Of a stretch of DNA of 55,487 nt, positions 14,980 to 23,036 are shown piece after piece. This stretch comes from Salinivirgaceae bacterium (lineage in GTDB: Bacteria > Bacteroidota > Bacteroidia > Bacteroidales > Salinivirgaceae): NCBI GenBank assembly GCA_028709085.1, contig JAQVXQ010000004.1, forward strand, positions 1 through 55,487, written 5' to 3'. Under the pieces are notes generated by a model that saw nothing but the letters and a program-made list of their open reading frames with translations, was not told the origin of the DNA and made no database searches. The position numbers and the translations under genes are program-made. Position 1 is the first letter of the stretch; each line of letters begins with the position of its first letter.

Positions 14980-15369
14980 ATGGAAGAATCCTTCAATAAT
15001 TCAAAAACTATACAAACACGTATAATAATGCCTACGGACTTAAATGACCGAAAAATTTTATTTGGCGGAAAAGCAATGCAATGGATGGACGAAGTAGCCT
15101 ATATTGCAGCAAAAAGATTTTCAAAAATGGACACAATCACTGTATCCGCTGACAAAATACAATTTCTAGAACCCGCCAATGAGGGTGAAATTTTGAAAAT
15201 TATAGGAGAAGTTGAAAATCTGGTGGGAATCAAAATAAAAATTAGGGTAAACATATACGCCGAAGATCCAAAAACACAGGGAGAGCGAAAAATTATTTCT
15301 GGTTTATTTACTTTTGTGGCGCTAAATGCGGTTAATAAACCAACAAGGGTGACTCTAAAAAAGTCCTAG
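14980..15369 (+). CDS. Hot-dog acyl-CoA thioesterase
   Basis: A 129-residue hot-dog fold protein of the YciA/acyl-CoA hydrolase family, which cleaves acyl-CoA thioesters in the cytosol. The signature helix region is NDRKILFGGKAMQWMDEVAYIAAKRFS (residues about 22-48), with the catalytic-type Asp in MDEVA. VSADKIQFLEPANEGEI follows, matching the second strand pair. One domain implies a dimer or hexamer. It is transcribed divergently from the DUF134 gene and convergently to sufS, so it shares no operon with either. The substrate chain length cannot be told. Confidence 0.88.
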   Translation: MEESFNNSKTIQTRIIMPTDLNDRKILFGGKAMQWMDEVAYIAAKRFSKMDTITVSADKIQFLEPANEGEILKIIGEVENLVGIKIKIRVNIYAEDPKTQGERKIISGLFTFVALNAVNKPTRVTLKKS

Positions 15370-15422
15370 AAGTCTTCTGCAGAGTGAGTCTAATTTCACA
15401 TTAACAGTTTTAAATTTGTAAT

Positions 15423-15472
15423 AAAATCAATTCATATTCACCCCAATCCTAAAGGGCGAATGAATTGATTTT
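15423..15472. terminator. Bidirectional terminator between the thioesterase gene and sufS
   Basis: Long stem AAAATCAATTCAT / ATGAATTGATTTT (13 bp, perfect), extended inward by TTCACCC / GGGCGAA with a small bulge. A/T runs at the base allow termination from both sides. It lies 53 nt past the thioesterase stop and 85 nt past the sufS stop. Confidence 0.8.
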
Positions 15473-15557
15473 CAGCATTTTCCCTTCATAAACCAAGGCG
15501 AAATTACAGAAAAGCCATGTCTATTAAAGAAAAAACGAAAAAATCTCGAATACAAAA

Positions 15558-16772
15558 CTATCGAAACATGGAGATAATTTTCTGGAGCGATTCAATAAAA
15601 AAGTCGATTTCCTCCGTTGTATTATAAAAAGCAAACGAAGCTCTAACAGTTCCATCAATCCCCAAACGTGTAAAAAGTGGCTGGGCACAATGATTTCCTG
15701 TGCGTACTGCTATTCCCATCTTATCGAGCATTATACCAATATCATATGGGTGAATACCATCAACCAAAAATGATAACACCGATGTTTTATGGGAAGAGGT
15801 GCCGTAAATGGTGATTCCATCCATCTCTTTTAAACGACGAGTTGCATATTCAAGAAGTTCGGTTTCATGGGAACACATATTGCTAATCCCAACCGTTTCA
15901 ATATATTCGACCGCTTTTCCCAATCCAATTTGTGCTGTATAGTTTGGAGTTCCTGCCTCGAACTTAAATGGCAGCTCATTAAATGTTGTTATATCATTGG
16001 CAACCTTCTCAATCATTTCGCCACCAAATCGGTATGGGGGCAGCTTTTCAAGCCACGCTTCTTTTCCATATAAGATTCCAACTCCCGTTGGGCCATACAT
16101 TTTATGTCCCGAAAAGGCGTAAAAATCGACATCCAACTCCTGAACATTAACCTTGATATGTTGAATAGCCTGTGCTCCATCAACAAATATAGCAGTATCG
16201 AATTTACGGGCTAAAGCAATCATTTGCTCGATGGGATTGACCGTTCCCAAAGCGTTACTTACATGAGCAAAAGCCACCATTCGGGTTTTGCTATTCAGTT
16301 TTCGTTTATAATCATCAAGATCAACTTCGCCATTATCGAGAATATCAAACACTACGAATTTAGCACCATGCCGATGAGCGATTTGTTGCCAAGGAACAAA
16401 ATTGCTGTGATGTTCCATCTGAGAGACTAAAATCTCGTCGCCGGGTTTTAAAAAGCTTCGACCAAATGTATCGGCAATGATATTCACTGAATCGGTGGTA
16501 CCCGAAGTAAAAACCACTTCCCGCTCCGAGTTTGCTCCAATAAAATGGGCGATTGTTTTTCTTGATTTCTCAACGGCATCGGTGCAATAGTTGCTTAAAA
16601 AATGAACTCCTCGATGGACATTTGCATTCCATTTTGTCTCAAATTCCCGAATTGTATCGAGCACAAGATTTGGTTTCTGCGATGTTGCCGCATTATCAAA
16701 ATAGATCAACGGTTTATTGTAAATCGTTTGACTTAAAATCTCAAAATTGTCTCGCAAACTCTGTACGTCCAT
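15558..16772 (-). CDS. sufS: Cysteine desulfurase SufS
   Basis: A 404-residue PLP enzyme that takes sulfur from cysteine for iron-sulfur assembly. PLP-binding Lys224 lies in FSGHKMYGPTG. The persulfide Cys362 lies in VRTGNHCAQPLF, on the short loop of the group II (SufS/CsdA) type, unlike the long loop of IscS. The ATTSQKP and QMEHHSNFVPW blocks are also present. It is the last gene of sufB-sufC-sufD-sufS, 21 nt after sufD. No sufE or sufU is seen in the window, so the sulfur acceptor must be encoded elsewhere. Confidence 0.96.
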   Translation of the reverse strand: MDVQSLRDNFEILSQTIYNKPLIYFDNAATSQKPNLVLDTIREFETKWNANVHRGVHFLSNYCTDAVEKSRKTIAHFIGANSEREVVFTSGTTDSVNIIADTFGRSFLKPGDEILVSQMEHHSNFVPWQQIAHRHGAKFVVFDILDNGEVDLDDYKRKLNSKTRMVAFAHVSNALGTVNPIEQMIALARKFDTAIFVDGAQAIQHIKVNVQELDVDFYAFSGHKMYGPTGVGILYGKEAWLEKLPPYRFGGEMIEKVANDITTFNELPFKFEAGTPNYTAQIGLGKAVEYIETVGISNMCSHETELLEYATRRLKEMDGITIYGTSSHKTSVLSFLVDGIHPYDIGIMLDKMGIAVRTGNHCAQPLFTRLGIDGTVRASFAFYNTTEEIDFFIESLQKIISMFR

Positions 16773-16793
16773 GATTATAAAGGAGTAATATTC

Positions 16794-18134
16794 TTATCCA
16801 CACTGAATTACACAATTGGCACAACGCGAAAGTTCGCCACGCAATCGACGATTAATTAACCCTTCGATTCGGATTGCCAATGGTTCGATTTTTATTTTAG
16901 AAACTATTTCATTGGCAAAAGCATACATCATAAGCATTCGGGCCTCATTTTTCTCAATTCCACGAGCTCGCAAATAAAACATAGCCTTTTGATCGAGTTG
17001 TCCGGTGGTTGCACCATGCGAACATTTAACATCGTCGGCGTAAATTTCGAGTTGTGGTCGGGTATTTACTTTGGCATTGGAGGTTAGGAGCATGTTTTTA
17101 TTCGACTGGAAAGCGGTAGTTTTCTGTGCTCCGGGATGAACCACAATGCGACCAGTAAATGCTCCAGTTCCCTCGTCGTCGTAAATTCCCTTATAAAGCT
17201 GGTTACTATCACAATGCGGCGCCAGGTGATCGATTTGCGTATGACTATCGACATGTTGTTTTCGGTCGGTTAAATTTACACCAGACACATCGCACGAAGC
17301 ACCGGACTCGAGCAATTTAACGCGTAATTCGTTGCGGATTGTTCCGCCATGCAAACTCACAATATTGGAAAGAAAATTACTATCTCGATGTTGATTTACA
17401 CAAATTGAAGAGACTTGAACCGTATCGGCATTTGAGTTTTGCACGTTATAAAACTCCAAGTGTGCATTTGCCTCTAAGTGCACTTCGGTAAGCTGATTGA
17501 CAAAGAATTTGGTAGGATTAAGCGTATGGTCACAAAAAGCGATTTGTGCTTTACTTCCCTCTTCCACCACAATCAAATTATGTTGATTAACAAAATACTC
17601 CTCATTACCATAAGCAATATTTATAATTTGAATGGGTTTCTCTAATTGCACATTTTTGGGAATAAAGAGGAACAAACCGTCTTGCGCCAACGTTGCATTT
17701 AGCGCATTCATTTTCTGATTGACATCTGCAGCTTTAAACAGATACTTTTTAATAATATCGGAATGTGTAGAGGAAAAATCAGCTAAACCGCCCATAAGGA
17801 CTTCAGAGGGCAAATCGCTGGTGTTATTTTGTTTGAAATAGTGCCCATTAATGAGCAAAACCACGTGGGTATCAAGATTGGGCACATCGCAACTAAACAC
17901 TTCGTCGAGATTCACTTTTTCGTCCATCCCTTTGGTTTTAGCATTCCAATCGTACTCAAAAATGGGTTCTAAATTAGTATATAGCCACTGTTCGTCCGAT
18001 GAGGTGGGCAAACCATTCGTTTTAAGTCCTTGAATTCCAACTTTTCGATATTGTCCTAATAATGAGTCACTTTCCTTGGAAACTGAATCGTTAAACGATT
18101 CTAAAAGTTGAATATATTTTTGTTTTAAATCCAT
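16794..18134 (-). CDS. sufD: Fe-S assembly scaffold component SufD
   Basis: A 446-residue SufD, which pairs with SufB and the ATPase SufC in the SufBC2D scaffold. The beta-helix core is visible through LLESGASCDVSGVNL and the VDSHTQIDHLAPHCDSNQLYKGI block, with the SufBD-family stretch SNAKVNTRPQLEIYADDVKCSHGATTGQLD near residue 365. The invariant His and Cys of that last block are present. The extreme C-terminus RCANCVIQCG has three cysteines; similar tails are seen in other Bacteroidota SufD proteins. It lies 56 nt after sufC. Confidence 0.95.
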   Translation of the reverse strand: MDLKQKYIQLLESFNDSVSKESDSLLGQYRKVGIQGLKTNGLPTSSDEQWLYTNLEPIFEYDWNAKTKGMDEKVNLDEVFSCDVPNLDTHVVLLINGHYFKQNNTSDLPSEVLMGGLADFSSTHSDIIKKYLFKAADVNQKMNALNATLAQDGLFLFIPKNVQLEKPIQIINIAYGNEEYFVNQHNLIVVEEGSKAQIAFCDHTLNPTKFFVNQLTEVHLEANAHLEFYNVQNSNADTVQVSSICVNQHRDSNFLSNIVSLHGGTIRNELRVKLLESGASCDVSGVNLTDRKQHVDSHTQIDHLAPHCDSNQLYKGIYDDEGTGAFTGRIVVHPGAQKTTAFQSNKNMLLTSNAKVNTRPQLEIYADDVKCSHGATTGQLDQKAMFYLRARGIEKNEARMLMMYAFANEIVSKIKIEPLAIRIEGLINRRLRGELSRCANCVIQCG

Positions 18135-18190
18135 TGAATTTCTATTTATCGGTCTTGTACTACGTACCGTTTTAATTGTCCATACATTTT

Positions 18191-18928
18191 CTATTTCAAC
18201 CAGTCGTATCCTTTTTCCTCCAACTCTAAGGCAAGCTCTTTTCCACCCGTTTTAATAATTTTACCTTGGGACAAAACGTGTACGAAATCAGGAACAATAT
18301 AATCGAGCAGTCGTTGATAATGGGTAATCACAATTGCGGCGTTATCCTTGGTTTTAAGTTTGTTCACTCCATTTGCCACAACGCGCAATGCATCGATGTC
18401 AAGGCCCGAGTCGGTCTCATCAAGTATGGCAAGTATGGGTTCAAGCATCGCCATTTGAAAGATTTCATTTTTCTTTTTTTCACCGCCCGAGAATCCCTCA
18501 TTCACCGAACGATTTGTAAGTTGGCTATCGATTCCAACCAATTCCTTTTTATCGCGCATAAGTTTCAAAAAATCAGATGCAGCAATTGGATCGAGTCCTT
18601 TGTATTTGCGATGCTCGTTTACAGCAGTCTTCATGAAATTGACCATGCTTACGCCCGGAATTTCGATTGGATATTGGAAACTTAGGAAAATACCTTCACG
18701 ACTGCGATTTTCGGCCGACATCTCCAGTAAATCTTTACCAAAATAGTGTACTTCACCTTCGGTAACTTTAAATGCCTCATTACCAGCCAGTACTGCTGAA
18801 AGTGTACTTTTCCCTGATCCATTGGGACCCATAATTGCATGCACTTCACCTGCATTTACGGTCAGGTTAATCCCCTTTAAAATATCTTTGCCGTCAATGG
18901 ACGCGTGTAAATTTTTAATTTGTAACAT
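18191..18928 (-). CDS. sufC: Fe-S assembly ATPase SufC
   Basis: A 245-residue ABC-type ATPase without membrane partner. Walker A GPNGSGKST is at residues 34-42, the signature FSGGEKKKNE near 149, and Walker B AILDETDSGLD near 170. The GEKKKNE signature is diagnostic of SufC. ATP hydrolysis drives the conformational change of the SufBC2D scaffold during cluster formation. It lies between sufB (24 nt upstream) and sufD. Confidence 0.97.
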   Translation of the reverse strand: MLQIKNLHASIDGKDILKGINLTVNAGEVHAIMGPNGSGKSTLSAVLAGNEAFKVTEGEVHYFGKDLLEMSAENRSREGIFLSFQYPIEIPGVSMVNFMKTAVNEHRKYKGLDPIAASDFLKLMRDKKELVGIDSQLTNRSVNEGFSGGEKKKNEIFQMAMLEPILAILDETDSGLDIDALRVVANGVNKLKTKDNAAIVITHYQRLLDYIVPDFVHVLSQGKIIKTGGKELALELEEKGYDWLK

Positions 18929-18952
18929 AATCGTCTATTTTATCTTTTAAAT

Positions 18953-20401
18953 CTATCCAACACTACCTTCTAAACTAACCTGAAGCAATTTTTGCGCCTC
19001 CACAGCAAACTCCATGGGCAATTTATTTAAAACTTCGCGAGCGTACCCGTTAACAATTAGGCCAACTGCAGTTTCTGTATCCATTCCTCGCTGGTTACAG
19101 TAGAACAGTTGGTCTTCGCCAATTTTGGAGGTTGTTGCTTCATGCTCCACCACCGACGAATCGTTTTGAATATCTATATACGGGAATGTGTGTGCTCCAC
19201 ATTTGTCGCCTAAAAGTAAGGAATCGCATTGGCTAAAATTCCGCGTATTTTCGGCTCGTTTTATAACTTTAACGAGTCCGCGATAACTGTTTTGGCTTTT
19301 TCCAGCCGATATTCCTTTGGAAATAATAAGGCTTTTTGTGTTTTTTCCTAAGTGAATCATCTTTGAACCTGTATCGGCCTGTTGATGATTATTGGTAACT
19401 GCAACGGAGTAGAACTCCCCCACACTATTATCGCCCATTAAAACACAACTTGGGTATTTCCAGGTTATGGCAGAACCGGTTTCAACCTGCGTCCAAGATA
19501 TTTTTGAAGATTCGCCCCTACAAATGCCCCGTTTTGTTACAAAGTTGAAAATTCCACCTTTGCCTTCTTTATCACCTGGATACCAGTTTTGTACTGTTGA
19601 GTATTTGACTTCGGCCCTATTTTCCGTAATAATTTCCACTATGGCAGCATGAAGTTGATTTTCATCGCGCATTGGAGCTGTACATCCCTCAAGATAACTA
19701 ACATAACTATCGTCGTCGGCAACAATTAAAGTTCGCTCAAATTGACCGGTATTTGCAGCGTTGATTCTAAAATAGGTGCTCAATTCCATGGGACAACGCA
19801 CTCCTTTAGGAATATAAACAAAAGAACCATCACTAAAAACAGCGGAGTTGAGTGCTGCAAAATAGTTGTCGTGTGAGGGTACAACTGTGCCTAAGTATTT
19901 TTTCACTAAATCAGGATGATGCTGAACAGCTTCGCTAAATGAGCTGAAAATAATTCCTTTTTCGGCCAAGGCAGTTTTAAAGGTTGTCTTTACGGAAACG
20001 CTATCCATAACGGCATCCACCGCCACTCCAGCAAATATCTTCTGCTCTTCAAGTGGAATCCCTAATTTATTAAAGGTCTCGAGCAACGCCGGATCAACTT
20101 CGTCGAGAGAATCAAGGGTCGGTTTAGTTTTAGGAGCGGCATAAAATATAATCTCGTTAAAGTCAATTTCAGGGATTTTCAAATGTGCCCAATTCGGGCA
20201 TTTCATTGCCTTAAACTTTTTATAGGCATCGAGACGAAACTCCAGCATCCATTCTGGTTCATTCTTCAATTTCGAAATTCTTCTAACGGTCTCTTCGTTA
20301 AGCCCTTTAGGAATCATTTCGGTCTCAACATCAGTATAAAATCCATATTTATACTCCGATTGCGTTACGTCGTCAATTATTTTATCGTTGTCAATAGCCA
20401 T
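18953..20401 (-). CDS. sufB: Fe-S assembly scaffold component SufB
   Basis: A 482-residue SufB, the main cluster-building subunit of SufBC2D. Typical blocks are [41 protein letters not shown] and [22 protein letters not shown]. Near the C-terminus [20 protein letters not shown] gives the conserved cluster-site Cys, followed by [23 protein letters not shown]. The length is normal. It is the first gene of the operon. In the 866-bp region upstream there is a TACCTTTG box and a palindrome that may be an operator (see 20471 and 20505). Confidence 0.97.
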   Translation of the reverse strand: MAIDNDKIIDDVTQSEYKYGFYTDVETEMIPKGLNEETVRRISKLKNEPEWMLEFRLDAYKKFKAMKCPNWAHLKIPEIDFNEIIFYAAPKTKPTLDSLDEVDPALLETFNKLGIPLEEQKIFAGVAVDAVMDSVSVKTTFKTALAEKGIIFSSFSEAVQHHPDLVKKYLGTVVPSHDNYFAALNSAVFSDGSFVYIPKGVRCPMELSTYFRINAANTGQFERTLIVADDDSYVSYLEGCTAPMRDENQLHAAIVEIITENRAEVKYSTVQNWYPGDKEGKGGIFNFVTKRGICRGESSKISWTQVETGSAITWKYPSCVLMGDNSVGEFYSVAVTNNHQQADTGSKMIHLGKNTKSLIISKGISAGKSQNSYRGLVKVIKRAENTRNFSQCDSLLLGDKCGAHTFPYIDIQNDSSVVEHEATTSKIGEDQLFYCNQRGMDTETAVGLIVNGYAREVLNKLPMEFAVEAQKLLQVSLEGSVG

Positions 20402-20470
20402 TTATTATGGGTTTTAAAAAGGAAACTACGGTTTCCAACATTCATTATTCCTATTATATATATTGGTTTG

Positions 20471-20478
20471 CAAAGGTA
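20471..20478 (-). promoter_or_regulatory. Candidate -7 box of the suf operon
   Basis: TACCTTTG on the minus strand matches TAnnTTTG, 69 nt upstream of the sufB start. A TTG -33 box is not evident, which would suit a promoter needing an activator at the palindrome just upstream. Confidence 0.45.
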
Positions 20479-20504
20479 ACGATTCTAAGTGTTCATTATC
20501 AGAT

Positions 20505-20522
20505 TTCGATATTTATATCGAA
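20505..20522. promoter_or_regulatory. Palindrome upstream of the sufB promoter (operator candidate)
   Basis: TTCGATA / TATCGAA with a four-base centre. It lies 26 bp upstream of the -7 box on the sufB strand, covering the -33 region and just beyond, a position suited to an activator or repressor of iron-sulfur assembly. The protein that binds is unknown. Confidence 0.4.
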
Positions 20523-20620
20523 GATTCATTCAATAAAAGGAAACTCTCTTGTTTTTAATCGAGGTGGAAACAAACCTAGTACCAATTTGTTCGATTCTAA
20601 AGGTTGATATACTCTTAAAA

Positions 20621-20636
20621 AAGACTATTTAGTCTT
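20621..20636. promoter_or_regulatory. Perfect palindrome AAGACTA-TT-TAGTCTT
   Basis: A 16-bp palindrome with 7-bp arms, flanked by A and T runs. The GACTA...TAGTC core resembles Rrf2-type (IscR/CymR-like) sites in general shape, but no such regulator is in the window. It lies 220 bp upstream of sufB. Confidence 0.35.
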
Positions 20637-21267
20637 AAAATAAATATATTTATCTAATAATCAAGACATAGGCCAAATTCTATATTTGCTTTATGTTTTA
20701 TTTTAATGCCCGTTATATGATACAAATATCGTCAATGTCATACTGTATAATCGTCAAATCTACTTCAATTTTTTAAATTCGTAAAAGGAAACTACCACTA
20801 ATGAGACTCAACATAATTTATGACAATACAATGTCAAACAGTTACGAATAAAACAGCTAAAATATGCGACAAAGAAATCGCATTATTTAACAATTGAATT
20901 TCAACTGAATAATGTTAAACAACGTTAGAGAAACGTTATAATAACTCAATCAACGATATTCGCTGTTTTTGAATTTTAGTTGAAAATTAGTACAAAAAAA
21001 GGTATCGAGCGTATAAAGAAGCACTCCCAACAAGTAATCCAAAAACAAATGATTTTAAAAAAGCCCTAAGTGTCAACCATTAAGGACTTTTCTATCCTTT
21101 AACTTAGAAATTAGATTTTTGTTCTCCCGAAAATTTGACTAAATTTACATCGTAATTTATACGTATAGCAGAGAAACGACAACAGAGTGATATACAACAC
21201 TCTGGGGTATAATAATATAAACCACAGCTAAATTAAAGCACACAATCTGCAATTGAGAGACGGAAAA

Positions 21268-22995
21268 ATGAGAGAAAAAATTTGGAAAATAGAACCGTTT
21301 GCAGATCGTGAACTAGTAACAACTTTATCATCGCAACTTCAATTAAATGAAGTTTTGTCCAACATATTGGTAAATCGAGGCATTACAAACTTTGATTTGG
21401 CACGAGATTTCTTCAGGCCTGAACTATCAAATCTACATGACCCTTTTCTCATGAAAGATATGAAAGAAGCCATTGAAAGAATCACATACGCTATAAAAAA
21501 CAATGAGAAAATACTCGTTTATGGCGATTATGATGTCGATGGAACATCATCAGTTGGTATGGTGTATAAGTTTTTCAAAAATTGGTACAAGAACATTTCA
21601 TATTACATCCCAGACAGGTATAGCGAAGGATACGGAATATCAATAAAAGGGATTGATCATGCAGCGGAGACAAATGTAAAACTTGTTATTGCCCTCGATT
21701 GTGGCATTAAAGCGGTTGAGAAAATAAAGTATGCCACGGAAAAGAACGTCGATTTTATTATATGCGACCATCATACGCCAGGCGATGAATTACCAAAAGC
21801 GGTTGCAGTCCTTGACCCAAAAAGAGCGGACTGTGAATATCCGTTTAAAGAGCTTTCTGGTTGTGGAGTAGGTTTTAAACTCATTCAGGCATATGCCATT
21901 GCAATGAATATTGAAGAGAAACATGTTCTTCAATATTTAGATTTTGTTGCGGTAAGTATTGCCAGCGACATTGTTCCAATTGTTGGGGAAAATCGCATTT
22001 TAACTTACTACGGACTAGAAAAATTAAATGCTGATCCGTCGATTGGAATGCGAGCAATAATTGAGGTTGCGGAAATATCATTCGGAAAAATCGATATCAC
22101 CGACATTGTTTTTAAAATTGGACCACGAATAAATGCCGCAGGGCGAATCGATTCCGGTCAAATGGCGGTTGATCTTCTGGTATGCGATAACATAACTGTT
22201 GCCCGCGAAATAAGCCAACATATCGATGCCGACAACCAAACCCGAAAAGAGATCGACAGAGAAATCACACTCGAAGCAATCGACCAACTAAGCTTATCGG
22301 ACGATTTGCTAAAAAAACGTTCCACTGTACTATTTAATCCACACTGGCATAAAGGAGTAATTGGGATTGTGGCCTCTCGTTTAGTTGAGCAATTTCACAA
22401 ACCAACCATTATATTTACACGCAGTAATGGAATGATTACAGGTTCTGCCCGTTCGGTAACCGGTTTCAATGTTTATGATGCCATTGTTGAGTGTGCCGAC
22501 CTACTTGAAAACTATGGAGGTCATATGTATGCTGCAGGTCTATCCATGTTAGAGGAGAATTTAGAAGAGTTTACGGAACGATTTGAAAACGTGGTAGCCA
22601 CCAACATTAAGCCGGCACAAATAATTCAAAAAATCCACTGCGATTCCCTATTACAAATCACTCAAATAACGCCCAAACTTTGGGCACAATTAAAAGCATT
22701 ACGACCATTCGGACCTGGAAATATGGCGCCTGTATTTGTTGCTCAAAACGTATCAGGAGTTGGACAGTGCGTTGGTAAAACAGGAGCACACTTACGATTA
22801 ATGATCAGTGATAAAGATAACCCACAAACTCAATTCCCAGCCATTGCATTTAATCAATCGCAGCACTGGCTTCCCATTGCAAATAAAGAACCTATTGATA
22901 TTTGTTTTACTATTGAAGAAAACGAATACCGTGGAAAGTTTTCACTCCAATTACGAATTAAAGACATTAAAATTCACACTGGAGCTACTTACTAG
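21268..22995 (+). CDS. recJ: Single-stranded-DNA-specific exonuclease RecJ
   Basis: A 575-residue 5'-3' single-strand exonuclease of the DHH superfamily, acting in recombination and mismatch repair. The first motif, GDYDVDGTSS, lies near residues 84-93 and DHHTPG near 168. The DHHA1 domain with GGHMYAAGLSM lies near 415, and the C-terminal OB domain contains FGPGNMAPVF. The ATG at 21268 is preferred over an upstream in-frame TTG at 21253 because it has a GAGAGACGG purine-rich stretch at a fitting distance and the conserved KIWKIEP start follows directly. It is followed 41 nt later by the oxidoreductase gene. Confidence 0.95.
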   Translation: MREKIWKIEPFADRELVTTLSSQLQLNEVLSNILVNRGITNFDLARDFFRPELSNLHDPFLMKDMKEAIERITYAIKNNEKILVYGDYDVDGTSSVGMVYKFFKNWYKNISYYIPDRYSEGYGISIKGIDHAAETNVKLVIALDCGIKAVEKIKYATEKNVDFIICDHHTPGDELPKAVAVLDPKRADCEYPFKELSGCGVGFKLIQAYAIAMNIEEKHVLQYLDFVAVSIASDIVPIVGENRILTYYGLEKLNADPSIGMRAIIEVAEISFGKIDITDIVFKIGPRINAAGRIDSGQMAVDLLVCDNITVAREISQHIDADNQTRKEIDREITLEAIDQLSLSDDLLKKRSTVLFNPHWHKGVIGIVASRLVEQFHKPTIIFTRSNGMITGSARSVTGFNVYDAIVECADLLENYGGHMYAAGLSMLEENLEEFTERFENVVATNIKPAQIIQKIHCDSLLQITQITPKLWAQLKALRPFGPGNMAPVFVAQNVSGVGQCVGKTGAHLRLMISDKDNPQTQFPAIAFNQSQHWLPIANKEPIDICFTIEENEYRGKFSLQLRIKDIKIHTGATY

Positions 22996-23036
22996 CTCAA
23001 CATATAAACTATATTACAAACTATATCTGTAAACTA

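Larger units (their letters stand above)
20402..21267. other. 866-bp divergent region between sufB and recJ
   Basis: No credible gene; the small frame through 20407-20607 has no coding character. Contents: a sufB -7 box (20471-20478), palindromes at 20505-20522 and 20621-20636, a short hairpin at 20864-20883 (ATGCGA / TCGCAT) and an imperfect hairpin AAGCCCTAA...TTAAGGACTT around 21060-21090 followed by TTTTCT. The length is unusual for this compact genome and leaves room for an unannotated RNA. Confidence 0.55.

Noticed and set aside
18266..18685. 139-codon plus-strand frame across sufC
   Set aside because: Entirely antisense to the conserved ABC signature and Walker B of sufC.
20407..20607. 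66-codon frame upstream of sufB
   Set aside because: It crosses the sufB promoter and palindrome and shows no coding features.
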